A stretch of DNA of 64,000 bases from Arthrobacter sp. OAP107 (GTDB taxonomy: Bacteria; Actinomycetota; Actinomycetes; Actinomycetales; Micrococcaceae). A model generated the notes under the pieces. The model searched no databases. It was not told the origin of the DNA and saw only the letters and a list, made by a program, of their open reading frames with translations. Positions 19,024 to 27,833 of the stretch are shown piece by piece (position 1 is the first letter of the stretch; each line of letters begins with the position of its first letter). Made by a program: the position numbers and the translations under genes. The stretch spans positions 372,001 to 436,000 of the forward strand of contig NZ_JBEPOK010000001.1 in the NCBI RefSeq assembly GCF_040546765.1, written 5' to 3'.

Positions 19024-19542
19024 TCAGTCGCCCGGCACCTCAGCCGGCTCGCGGGGCGCGGCGAGCCCGTCCACCACCCCGACCCCCGGCAGTTTGAGGA
19101 GCTCGGCGGGGCTGAGGACGATTTTGCTGGACCTGTTGCCGCCGCCCATGACCACCCGGGGCACGTCCAGCACGGCGCGGTCCACGTATACGGGCAGCCC
19201 GGAGATTCCGGGCACGGTGACCCCGCCTACCAGCATGCCGGTCAGCGCGGTGGTGGTCTCGGCGTCGGCAAAGGAGGCGCGCTTGACGTCAAGCAGGGCA
19301 CGCACGGAACGGTTCACGTCCAGCCGGGTGGTGCCCAGGACCACGCACACCGCATACCGGGGCGGCTCCACCTTCCTGGACGCGACCAGGATGGTGTTGG
19401 CCGCCTGCTCCAAACTGAAGCCGTAGTGGGCGCAGAACTCGGCGGTGTCCGCGAGTTCCGGCGAGCATTCGAGGATCTCGTGGGCAACGCCGTGCGCGGC
19501 GAGGGCCTCGGCCACGGCGGGCAGGAGGAGCGTGTCACTCAC
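19024..19542 (-). CDS. YbaK/EbsC-type aminoacyl-tRNA deacylase
   Basis: A 172-residue YbaK/ProX-domain protein. HGVAHEILECSPELADTAEFCAHYG and ASFADAETTTALTGMLVGGVTVPGI are typical, including the conserved GGVTP-like loop; IVLSPAELLKL closes the fold. The family hydrolyses mischarged tRNAs such as Cys-tRNA(Pro). The GTG start at 19542 has AAAGGAG upstream and overlaps the preceding membrane-protein stop by 4 bp. Confidence 0.88.
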   Translation of the reverse strand: MSDTLLLPAVAEALAAHGVAHEILECSPELADTAEFCAHYGFSLEQAANTILVASRKVEPPRYAVCVVLGTTRLDVNRSVRALLDVKRASFADAETTTALTGMLVGGVTVPGISGLPVYVDRAVLDVPRVVMGGGNRSSKIVLSPAELLKLPGVGVVDGLAAPREPAEVPGD

Positions 19543-20036
19543 AGGAGTTCTCCTTTGAGGGCGGTGTCATTAAGTGGGTTGTCCGCACCCGGCACCGGAT
19601 AGGCAGGAACGCGGCGGACCAGGAAGAACCGGTTGGACGCGGGCAGCCACATCAGCGTGGCGCCGGCCAGCGTCAGGAGCAGGCCGGCCAGGATCAGCGC
19701 TGTCAGGTCGACGGGTGCCCCGAGCGCCGACAGGGCCGCGGCGACACTGAGAAGGATGCGGGCCCAGCGCGCGCCGTGCAGCAGATGCTGGGCGGCAAGC
19801 ACCTGCAGGGCAGTGAGCGGGACGGCGAACGCCACGAGATAAGGCACGGCCCAGGCGGGGATCGACTGGCCAAAGTCGATTCCGGCCACCTCGAGAATGA
19901 CAGGCATCATGCCGGCCACGACGGCGCTGGCCACCCAGCATGCTGCCGAGAGCCGGACAGCCGCAGGTGCGTTTACCAAACCGATGTTTCCGGGCTCGCC
20001 AAAGCCCAACTGCTGATCGCTCAATGAAGTCCCCAT
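19539..20036 (-). CDS. Hypothetical four-helix membrane protein
   Basis: A 165-residue protein with about four hydrophobic segments (near 28-48, 62-85, 92-110, 112-130) and a polar C-terminus ending ALKGELL. I recognise no family. It is coupled to the YbaK gene by a 4-bp overlap and divergent from the ABC exporter. Confidence 0.75.
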   Translation of the reverse strand: MGTSLSDQQLGFGEPGNIGLVNAPAAVRLSAACWVASAVVAGMMPVILEVAGIDFGQSIPAWAVPYLVAFAVPLTALQVLAAQHLLHGARWARILLSVAAALSALGAPVDLTALILAGLLLTLAGATLMWLPASNRFFLVRRVPAYPVPGADNPLNDTALKGELL

Positions 20037-20167
20037 TCTTCAATTTGCGTTTTCAATTGCGTGTTTCCGGATTTCCGGCGATGGCCCCAGCCTACAGGCT
20101 GTCCCAAGCCGCCGGACGTACACTGGCCTTCCCATCATTTCGAGGACTGCTGCGAGGGTGCATCTGG

Positions 20168-21916
20168 ATGCTTTGGAAGCTTCTTGTCCGGTACCTGCAG
20201 CCGCAACGGCGGCTGCTGGTCGCCGTCGTCGTTTTTCAGTTGGCGCAGTCCATTGCGTCCCTCTATCTCCCCACGTTGAACGCGGACATCATTGACCTGG
20301 GCGTGGCCACGGGCGACACCGGGTACATCCTGCGCGTCGGCAGCCTGATGCTGTTCATCACCCTCCTGCAGATCGCGTGCGCGGTGACGGCGGTGTACTT
20401 CGGGGCCAAGGCGGCGATGGGGATGGGCCGGGACCTGCGCGGGGCGATTTTCACCCGGGTGGGCGGCTTCTCCGAGCAGGAGGTCACCCGCTTCGGCCCG
20501 GCCAGCCTGATCACGCGGTCCACGAACGACGTCCAGCAGGTGCAGCAGTTGGTGCTGATGTCCGCCACACTGATGGTGGCCGCGCCCATGCTTAGCATCG
20601 GCGGCGTGGTGATGGCGGTGCGCCAGGATGCCCAGCTGTCCTGGCTGATCGCGGTGAGCGTGCCGGCGCTGCTGATAGGCGTCGGGCTGATCGTCAGCCG
20701 GATGGTGCCGCTGTTCCGGCTGATGCAGCTGCGGATTGACGCCGTCAACAGGGTGCTCCGCGAGCAGTTGGCCGGCATCCGGGTGGTGCGGGCGTTTGTG
20801 CGCGAGGACCTGGAAACCGAGCGGTTCGCGGGCGCGAATGCCGACGTCACGGACACGGCGCTGCGGGCGGGGCGGCTGATGGCGCTCGCGTTTCCGGTGG
20901 TGATGCTGGTGCTGAACGTGTCCAGCGTGGCGGTGATCTGGTTCGGGTCGTTCCGGATCGAGGACAGGTCCATGCAGGTGGGCACGCTGGTGGCGTTCCT
21001 CAGTTACCTGCTGCAGATCTTGATGTCGGTCATGATGGCCACGTTCATGGCGGTGATGATCCCGCGTGCGGCCGTCGCGGCGGACCGGATCGGGGAGGTG
21101 CTGGAGACGGAGTCGTCCGTGCGGCCTCCGGTGAACCCCGTGGTGTTCGCCGGCTCTGACAGCGGCACCGCCCGCGGCGAGCTGGAAATGCGCGACGTCG
21201 GATTCGCCTACCCGGGTGCCGAGCGGCCGGTCCTCAGCGGTGTCAGCTTCACCGCCACCGCGGGCAGGACGACGGCGGTGATAGGCAGCACGGGCTCGGG
21301 GAAGACCACTCTGGTGAACCTCATGCCGCGGCTGTTCGACGCCACCTTCGGATCGGTGCGGATGGGCGGCGTGGACGTGCGGGAGCTGCACCCGGACCTG
21401 TTGTGGGGCCACATCGGCCTGGTGCCGCAGCGGCCGTACCTGTTCTCCGGGACCGTGCGAAGCAACCTGCTGTATGGCAAGCCGGACGCCACCGAGGAGG
21501 AGCTCTGGCATGCGCTGGCCACCGCGCAGGCAGCGGATTTCGTGCGCGGGATGGAGGGTGGCCTGGACGCGCCCGTCTCGCAGGGCGGCACCAATGTGTC
21601 CGGCGGGCAGCGGCAGCGGCTGGCGATTGCCCGGGCGCTGGTGAAGCGGCCTGAGCTGTACATCTTTGATGACTCGTTTTCCTCGCTGGACACCGCCACG
21701 GACGCCCGGCTCCGGCAGGCGCTGCGGCGGGACACGGCCGGGGCCACGCTGGTGATCATCGCCCAGCGCGTCTCCAGCATCGTGGACGCGGACCAGATTC
21801 TGGTGCTCGACGGCGGCAGGATCGTCGGGCGCGGAACCCACGGCGAGCTGTTGGAGACCTCGAAGACGTACCGCGAGATTGTGTCGTCGCAGCTGGCGGC
21901 GGAGGAGGCGGCATGA
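20168..21916 (+). CDS. ABC exporter half-transporter (non-canonical ATP site subunit)
   Basis: A 582-residue membrane-spanning plus ATP-binding protein. Six transmembrane helices fill residues 1-~320, starting MLWKLLVRYLQPQRR. Walker A GSTGSGKTT is at 373-381, the signature is VSGGQRQRLA, and Walker B ends IFDDS, so Asp502 replaces the usual catalytic Glu. This matches the degenerate half of heterodimeric exporters. I start at ATG 20168 because the frame upstream encodes no family sequence. The stop overlaps the next half-transporter by 4 bp. Substrate unknown. Confidence 0.92.
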   Translation: MLWKLLVRYLQPQRRLLVAVVVFQLAQSIASLYLPTLNADIIDLGVATGDTGYILRVGSLMLFITLLQIACAVTAVYFGAKAAMGMGRDLRGAIFTRVGGFSEQEVTRFGPASLITRSTNDVQQVQQLVLMSATLMVAAPMLSIGGVVMAVRQDAQLSWLIAVSVPALLIGVGLIVSRMVPLFRLMQLRIDAVNRVLREQLAGIRVVRAFVREDLETERFAGANADVTDTALRAGRLMALAFPVVMLVLNVSSVAVIWFGSFRIEDRSMQVGTLVAFLSYLLQILMSVMMATFMAVMIPRAAVAADRIGEVLETESSVRPPVNPVVFAGSDSGTARGELEMRDVGFAYPGAERPVLSGVSFTATAGRTTAVIGSTGSGKTTLVNLMPRLFDATFGSVRMGGVDVRELHPDLLWGHIGLVPQRPYLFSGTVRSNLLYGKPDATEEELWHALATAQAADFVRGMEGGLDAPVSQGGTNVSGGQRQRLAIARALVKRPELYIFDDSFSSLDTATDARLRQALRRDTAGATLVIIAQRVSSIVDADQILVLDGGRIVGRGTHGELLETSKTYREIVSSQLAAEEAA

Positions 21917-23967
21917 GCACCTCGAGCCGCGCCCGCGGAAGCCAGTCGGCACCAGGAACCGGAACCGCCGGACCCGGGGCCCCCGGAACGGGCGCTTCCC
22001 CCGGAACCCAGCGGGCCGACGTCGTACGCATTCCGCGGCCCGCCGGCGGACCTGGACGCGGCGGACCGTTCGCCGGGATGAGTGTCCCGGCGGAGAAGGC
22101 GATGAACTTCGGGCCGTCGGCCCGGCGGCTTCTGGGTGAGCTGCGCCCCGAGCGGGCGTGGCTGGCGCTGGTACTGGCGCTCGCCGTCGTCAGCGTGGCG
22201 TTTTCGGTGACCGGGCCGCGGCTGCTGGGCGAAGGCACCAACCTGATCTTCGCCGGCGTGGTGTCGAAGAACCTGCCGGCCGGGGCGAGTAAGGAGCAAG
22301 TCATCGCCGGGCTGCGGGCGTCCGGACGGGATGCGCAGGCGGACATGCTGGGGGCGATGACACTGACGCCGGGCGCGGGGATTGACTTCGCCGCGCTGGC
22401 GAACGTGCTGCTGTGGGCGCTGGCGCTGTATGTGCTGGCGTCGGCGTTCGGCTGGATCCAGGCGTACGTGCTGAACGGCGTGGTGCAGCGGACCGTGTAC
22501 CGGCTGCGGGAGCGGATCGAGGCGAAGATCCACCGGCTGCCGCTGCGGTATTTCGATTCGATCCAGCGCGGCGAGCTGCTCAGCCGGGTGACGAACGACG
22601 TGGACAACATCTCGCAGAGCCTGCAGCAGTCGATCAGCCAGGCGGTCACGTCCTTGCTTACCGTGCTCGGCGTGCTGGTGATGATGTTCCTGCTCTCGCC
22701 GGTGCTGGCGCTGATTGCGCTGGTGACAGTGCCGCTGACGCTGGTGACGACGGCGCTGATCGCCAAGCGCTCGCAGAAGCTGTTCGTGGCGCAGTGGAAA
22801 CATACCGGGGAGCTGAACGGGCAGATCGAGGAGACGTACACGGGGCACGCGCTGGTGAAGGTGTTCGGCCGGCAGCGTGAGGTGGAGGAGCGGTTCCGCG
22901 AGAAGAACGCGGAACTGTTCGCGGCGAGCTTCGGGGCGCAGTTCATTTCCGGCCTGATCATGCCGGCTCTGACGTTCATCGGGAACCTGGTGTACGTGGG
23001 CATCGCGGTGGTGGGCGGGCTGCAGGTGGCGTCCGGCGCGATGCAGCTGGGCGACGTGCAGGCGTTCATCCAGTACTCGCGGCAGTTCACGCAGCCGCTG
23101 GCCCAACTGGGATCGATGGCCAACCTGCTGCAGTCCGGGGTGGCGTCGGCGGAGCGGGTGTTCGAGCTGCTGGATGAGGAGGAGCAGTCTTCGGAATCTT
23201 CCGGTGCTGCGCCTTCCGGCGGGCGGGGCCGGCTGGTGTTCGAGAACGTCTCGTTCTCCTACTCACCGGACAAGCCGCTGATTACTTCTCTGAATCTCGT
23301 GGCCGAGCCGGGGCAGACGGTGGCGATCGTCGGCCCCACCGGGGCCGGCAAGACCACCCTGGTGAACCTGATGATGCGGTTCTACGAGCTGGACGCCGGG
23401 CGGATAACGCTCGACGGCGTGGACGTCACCTCTGTCCCGCGGCGCGAGCTGCGCTCGCGGATGGGCATGGTGCTGCAGGATACGTGGCTGTTCGGGGGGA
23501 CCATCCGGGACAACATCGCATACGGCCGGCCCTCGGCGTCGGAGGCGGAGATCGTGGAGGCGGCGCAGGCGACGTACGTGGACCGGTTCGTGCGTGCCCT
23601 CCCGGAGGGATACGACACGGTGCTCGAGGACGAGGGCTCCAACGTGTCGGCGGGGGAGAAACAGCTGTTGACTATTGCGCGGGCGTTCCTCTCCCGGCCG
23701 TCGGTGCTGATCCTGGACGAGGCGACTTCCTCCGTGGACACCCGGACGGAGCTGCTGGTGCAGAAGGCGATGAGTGCTTTGCGGTCGGACCGTACTTCCT
23801 TTGTCATTGCGCATCGCCTGTCCACCATCCGCGACGCCGACCTGATCCTGGTGATGGAGGCCGGGCAGATCGTGGAGCAGGGTACGCATGCTTCACTGCT
23901 TTCGGCGGGTGGTGCGTATGCGCGGCTGTACGAGGCGCAGTTCGCGGCTCCTGCGGCGGAGGTTTGA
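21913..23967 (+). CDS. ABC exporter half-transporter (catalytic ATP site subunit)
   Basis: A 684-residue partner of the preceding gene. A ~55-residue Gly/Pro-rich N-terminal tail precedes six helices (about 75-400). Walker A GPTGAGKTT starts at 474; the signature is VSAGEKQLL; Walker B is LILDEATSSVD with catalytic Glu603. Residues ~125-160 add an insertion between the first helices (LPAGASKEQVIAGLRASGRDAQ), as in actinobacterial MdlB-like exporters. The two genes should form one asymmetric drug/lipid exporter in the cytoplasmic membrane. Confidence 0.92.
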   Translation: MSTSSRARGSQSAPGTGTAGPGAPGTGASPGTQRADVVRIPRPAGGPGRGGPFAGMSVPAEKAMNFGPSARRLLGELRPERAWLALVLALAVVSVAFSVTGPRLLGEGTNLIFAGVVSKNLPAGASKEQVIAGLRASGRDAQADMLGAMTLTPGAGIDFAALANVLLWALALYVLASAFGWIQAYVLNGVVQRTVYRLRERIEAKIHRLPLRYFDSIQRGELLSRVTNDVDNISQSLQQSISQAVTSLLTVLGVLVMMFLLSPVLALIALVTVPLTLVTTALIAKRSQKLFVAQWKHTGELNGQIEETYTGHALVKVFGRQREVEERFREKNAELFAASFGAQFISGLIMPALTFIGNLVYVGIAVVGGLQVASGAMQLGDVQAFIQYSRQFTQPLAQLGSMANLLQSGVASAERVFELLDEEEQSSESSGAAPSGGRGRLVFENVSFSYSPDKPLITSLNLVAEPGQTVAIVGPTGAGKTTLVNLMMRFYELDAGRITLDGVDVTSVPRRELRSRMGMVLQDTWLFGGTIRDNIAYGRPSASEAEIVEAAQATYVDRFVRALPEGYDTVLEDEGSNVSAGEKQLLTIARAFLSRPSVLILDEATSSVDTRTELLVQKAMSALRSDRTSFVIAHRLSTIRDADLILVMEAGQIVEQGTHASLLSAGGAYARLYEAQFAAPAAEV

Positions 23968-24141
23968 GGGGCACTGGCGCCGGCGGCACGGCCAGGTTCA
24001 AGTGAACGCAAATCTGCCGGGCGCGACGCAGCCGAGGACCCGTAGCAGGCTTGCGAATTGTTTAGGCGGCTTACGTCGCCTCATCAATTCCGTGCCTGTC
24101 AACTGACGAGTCGCGAAAGACAGTGGGCCGAAGATGAGAGC

Positions 24142-24207
24142 GGAGAGACCGGCGCGCGAGGCGGGAGCCCCGCATGCGAACCTGGGAGACGCTTGGCCGG
24201 TCTCTCC
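24142..24207. terminator. Terminator of the ABC exporter operon
   Basis: GGAGAGACCGGC (24142-24153) pairs perfectly with 24196-24207, followed by TTCCCTTTT. The 42-nt loop is long and GC-rich. It lies in the 323-bp gap between the exporter and the convergent hypothetical gene; nothing else is recognisable in this gap. Confidence 0.6.
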
Positions 24208-24290
24208 TTCCCTTTTGACGTAGTCATTTCATGGCATCTCCGACTGGAGGTGCTGTTGACGCCCTTGGTCCCAGCCTGGCAGAAAAGTTG

Positions 24291-24878
24291 TTAGGCTGCG
24301 CGGTGCTTTCGCAAGGTCCTGAGGGCGGCGGCTGCGAGTGCGCCGGCCGCCAGCGCCCAGGGGGCGCCGACGATGACCGGGTCGATCCACTGATGGCTCA
24401 GGTCGGCGCGCTTTTTCCCGAACCGGGAGCGGGCGCCGTGGCGGGAGAACTCGCTGAGTACTCCGGTCTCGGTGACCGGGTTGTCCGGGCGCAGGGTGGC
24501 GAATGAGCCCAGGTGGCTTTCCCACGCATCGACCCTGTCCGCAGCGATGAGCAGCAGCCAGTGGGCGGCGCGGCCTTCGCTGTACTTGTAGGCGTACTTC
24601 CGGAGGGCCCCGGAGGCGCCTCTGGGAGGGGTGGAGGTCCCGAAAACCGGCGTCACGAAAGCGTGCTCGACGGACCGTTCCCGGGGCCACTTCTCGGGCT
24701 GGCGTTCAGGGAAGTCCCAGTGCGCGCCGGTGTCGATGCCGGGCTGCTCGCGGGGGTAGGAGGGCCTGTCCGCCGGGTCGAGGTCTGCGCCCCATCCGGG
24801 GATCCGCGCCCGCAGGTCCTCCGCAGACTCCTTCAAGGCAGGCTTGCCGGCTATGTAAGGCGTCGGTATTTCAGCCAT
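24291..24878 (-). CDS. Hypothetical protein with C-terminal membrane anchor
   Basis: A 195-residue protein, mostly hydrophilic and aromatic/Pro-rich at the N-terminus (PGWGADLDPADRPSYPREQPGID), with a region KYAYKYSEGRAAHWLLLIAADRVDAWESHLGS and one C-terminal helix (VIVGAPWALAAGALAAAALRTL) ending in basic residues. I know no family function. It begins 28 bp after the dehydrogenase, with GAGAGGAAGAG before ATG 24878, so it is probably the last gene of that operon. Confidence 0.7.
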   Translation of the reverse strand: MAEIPTPYIAGKPALKESAEDLRARIPGWGADLDPADRPSYPREQPGIDTGAHWDFPERQPEKWPRERSVEHAFVTPVFGTSTPPRGASGALRKYAYKYSEGRAAHWLLLIAADRVDAWESHLGSFATLRPDNPVTETGVLSEFSRHGARSRFGKKRADLSHQWIDPVIVGAPWALAAGALAAAALRTLRKHRAA

Positions 24879-24905
24879 GGTGCTCTTCCTCTCAGGCTGC
24901 CGTCG

Positions 24906-26054
24906 TCAGGCGGGCGTGGAAACGATGAGGGGCTTGATGCAGGCATCGAGCTTCGCGGAGAACATGTGGTACCCCTCGGCGATGTGCTCTAGCGGGATGC
25001 GGTGGGTGACGATATCGCTGGGCTTCAGGTACCCGTTCCGGACGTGTTGGAACAGCCGCGGCCACTGCCGTTTGACCGGGCACTGGTTCATGCGCAGCGT
25101 CAGCCCCTTGTTCATGGCATCGCCGAATTTCACGGCACTGAAAATCGGGCCGTACGCGCCCACCACGGACACGGTCCCGCCTTTGCGGACGGAGTCGATG
25201 GCCCAGTTGAGGGCAATGGGGGATCCGCCCTGAAGTTTCAGTTTGCTGCTCGTGACGTGCTGGAGGAAGTTGCCGTCCGCTTCGGCCCCTACCGCGTCAA
25301 TCGCGACGTCGGCGCCCAGGTAGTCGGTGGCTTTCTTCAGGTGCACCACGATGTCGTCGTGTTCCACGAAGTTGTACGTTTCGGCGTGCGCGAATGTACG
25401 GGCTTTTTCCAGCCGGTACTCCAGGTGGTCGATGACGATCACCCGGCCGGCGCCCATCAGCCAGGCGGACTTCGCGGCGAACAGCCCCACCGGCCCGGCA
25501 CCGAACACCACTACGGTGTCCCCTTCAACGATGTCGCCCTGCTGGGCGCCGAAGTAGCCGGTGGGGAGGGCGTCGGTGAGCAGGACGGCGTCCTCTTCGT
25601 CCATCCAGTCGGGGATCAAGCCTGGCCCGACGTCGGCGAATGGTACGCGCACATACTCGGCCTGGCCGCCGTCGTAGCCTCCGCAGGTGTGGGAGTACCC
25701 GTAGATCCCGCCGACGGCGGTGGCGTTAGGGTTGACGTTGTGGCAGTTGGAGTACAGCCCGCGGGAGCAGAAGTAGCAGGACCCGCAGTAGATGTTGAAC
25801 GGCACCATCACCCGGTCTCCGGGCTTTAACCGCTCCACTGACGGGCCGACCTGCTCCACCACGCCGATGAATTCATGGCCGAAGGTCATGCCCACCCGGG
25901 TGTCCGGCATCATGCCGTGGTAGAGGTGCAGGTCGGATCCGCAGATCGCGGCCAGCGTCACGCGTACGATCGCGTCATTGGGGTGCTCGATCGGGGGCAT
26001 GTCTTTTTCTTCCACGCGGACCTTGTAGGGCCCGCGATACACCATTGACCGCAT
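24906..26054 (-). CDS. Zinc-dependent alcohol dehydrogenase (MDR superfamily)
   Basis: A 382-residue medium-chain dehydrogenase. AAICGSDLHLYHG and FGHEFIGVVE hold catalytic-zinc ligands, CGSCYFCSRGLYSNC the structural-zinc cysteines and VVVFGAGPVGLFAAKSA the NAD(P) site. The long C-terminal half (GGTVSVVGAYGP, RMNQCPVKRQWPRLF) resembles glutathione-independent formaldehyde dehydrogenase relatives. ATG 26054 follows GGAGG. It is paralogous to the next upstream gene (59-bp gap); the substrate cannot be fixed from sequence. Confidence 0.92.
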   Translation of the reverse strand: MRSMVYRGPYKVRVEEKDMPPIEHPNDAIVRVTLAAICGSDLHLYHGMMPDTRVGMTFGHEFIGVVEQVGPSVERLKPGDRVMVPFNIYCGSCYFCSRGLYSNCHNVNPNATAVGGIYGYSHTCGGYDGGQAEYVRVPFADVGPGLIPDWMDEEDAVLLTDALPTGYFGAQQGDIVEGDTVVVFGAGPVGLFAAKSAWLMGAGRVIVIDHLEYRLEKARTFAHAETYNFVEHDDIVVHLKKATDYLGADVAIDAVGAEADGNFLQHVTSSKLKLQGGSPIALNWAIDSVRKGGTVSVVGAYGPIFSAVKFGDAMNKGLTLRMNQCPVKRQWPRLFQHVRNGYLKPSDIVTHRIPLEHIAEGYHMFSAKLDACIKPLIVSTPA

Positions 26055-26112
26055 CAGTACCGCCTCCGGGGACTAGTTTGTTCCGGCATCGAAATTCTCC
26101 TGTCCGGGCGGC

Positions 26113-27261
26113 TCAGACGTTGGCCGGGTGGAGCACGACTTTGGTCCAGCCGTCTTCGCGGCTGTCGAAGTTCCTGTAGCCCTCGGGGGCCTGATCCAGC
26201 GGCAGCTCGTGGCTGACGATGAAAGAGGGGCTGGCCTTTCCGCCGGCAATGAGGTCGCGCAAGGCCCTGTTGTATTTCTTGACCGGGCACTGACCCGAGC
26301 CCATCGTCTGTCCCTTGAACCAGTAGTTTCCGTAGTCGAAGGCCACCTGCCCCTGCTTGGCGAGTTCGTCAGGGGCCCCAGGGTCCTGGGGCAGGAACAC
26401 CCCCACCACGCCCAGGCCACCAACGAACCGGACGGAGTCCACGAGCCGGTTCAGGGTCAGGTTGGGCTGTTCGTTTCCGCCCGGGTCATGGGCCTGATAG
26501 CCGACGCATTCGCAGCCTCGGTCGGCCCCGAACCCCATGGTCTGGTCCTTGACGAACTCGACAGGGTCCACTGCTGAATCATCCACCGGGATTGCACCGA
26601 TCTGTTCGGCCAGCTTCAGGCGGTCGCTTTGGCGGTCCACAACCATGACTTTGCCGGCGCCCTTAAGAACGGCCGAGTAGGCGGCCATGAGGCCGACCGG
26701 TCCGGCACCATAAATCACCACGGAGTCTCCCGGGTACACACCGGCCAGCTCCGTGGCGTGCCAGCCGGTGGGGAAGATATCGGCGACCATCACATAGTCG
26801 AGCTCCTTCTCAACCGAGTCCTCGCCCAGGCGCAGGCAGTTGAAGTCCCCGTACGGCACCCGCAGATATTCGGCCTGACCACCCTGGTACGGGCCCATGT
26901 CCGCAAACCCATAGGCCGCGCCGGCGAGCTGTGGTTCAGGCTGCATGGTCAGGCAGTAATTCGTGAAACCCCGTTCGCAGTTCTTACAGAACCCACAGGC
27001 GATATTGAACGGCAGCACCACACGTTCGCCCACCTGCACTTTTCTCACCGCCGGGCCGGTCTCGACCACTTCACCCAGGTTCTCATGTCCAAAGGTGCGT
27101 CCGGGTTCGAAACTGGTGCGGCCCTCGTACATGTGCAGGTCCGAGCCGCAGATATTTGTCGCGGTAATCCGCACCAGCACATCGGCCGGGTGTTCGATTT
27201 TGGCATCCGGTACGTCCTCAACGCTGACGTCGTTCGGTCCTTTGTAAACTACTGCCTTCAC
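26113..27261 (-). CDS. Glutathione-independent formaldehyde dehydrogenase-like zinc dehydrogenase
   Basis: A 382-residue MDR protein: ATNICGSDLHMYEGRTSFEPG, FGHENLGEVVETG, CGFCKNCERGFTNYC (structural zinc) and GAGPVGLMAAYSA (NAD). GWHATELAGVYPGDSV and AYGFADMGPYQGGQAEYLRVPYGDFN follow the Pseudomonas putida FdhA type. I start at GTG 27261 (VKAVVYKGPNDVSV); the open frame extends upstream without family similarity. A site AAGAG precedes it. It is the first of a three-gene run. Confidence 0.9.
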   Translation of the reverse strand: MKAVVYKGPNDVSVEDVPDAKIEHPADVLVRITATNICGSDLHMYEGRTSFEPGRTFGHENLGEVVETGPAVRKVQVGERVVLPFNIACGFCKNCERGFTNYCLTMQPEPQLAGAAYGFADMGPYQGGQAEYLRVPYGDFNCLRLGEDSVEKELDYVMVADIFPTGWHATELAGVYPGDSVVIYGAGPVGLMAAYSAVLKGAGKVMVVDRQSDRLKLAEQIGAIPVDDSAVDPVEFVKDQTMGFGADRGCECVGYQAHDPGGNEQPNLTLNRLVDSVRFVGGLGVVGVFLPQDPGAPDELAKQGQVAFDYGNYWFKGQTMGSGQCPVKKYNRALRDLIAGGKASPSFIVSHELPLDQAPEGYRNFDSREDGWTKVVLHPANV

Positions 27262-27833
27262 TTTTCCGCTCTTTTCTTTTATCCCATCCTGAGCGTGGCC
27301 CAGTAGTCGTAACTTCCGGGCGCGCAGCAAAGTCACGCCTGCAGGAAGGCGGCCCGAAAAAGGGCGCGGAGTGTCACCCGGATACGCGTATTGGAGCTGG
27401 CGAGGAAAATGGGGAACAAGGATTGTAGCCCCTGAGCCACCCCAGGGGTCGGGGGCCAAAGGTTTTCAGCCGGCAGGCTGTTCGGGAAAATCCCGGCTGC
27501 CCGGTCTGTACGCAAGAGAGAAACTGATCGAGCCTTAATGCTAAGCACACTTACTAAGGGTGTCGAGAGGTTGCCCGAAAAATGTTTGGGCGATGCCGTG
27601 CCGAGGACCTGTCGCGGGTAAGGCGGTCCCGGTTCTGCCGAAGCATGAGGAGCCCTGTCCGGCGGTTCCGGGACCTGCGGCCACCATGAAAGAGCGCTCC
27701 GGACACCTGTGAGACCGGCGCAGCTTCGAACTTGCCTGGGCCCTGCAGGTCTCGTGTTCACTCCGCAGCAGCACACCGGACTTCTCCGGGTCTTCCATCG
27801 GTGTCAAGAACAGTCCTGGCTAGGTGCAGCGGC
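27262..27833. other. Intergenic region upstream of the dehydrogenases
   Basis: About 570 bp without a convincing gene. A partly palindromic block, CTAAGCACACTTACTAAG (27541-27558), lies 280 bp upstream of the dehydrogenase start. It shares the core AGCA-YR-CTTACTA with a site at 16809-16825 upstream of the SRPBCC-tail gene. It is a candidate regulator site. Confidence 0.4.

Noticed and set aside
23990..24140. Possible tRNA or small RNA in the gap after the ABC exporter
   Set aside because: I looked for cloverleaf arms and the T-loop GGTTCRANNCC and found none; only the terminator downstream is supported.
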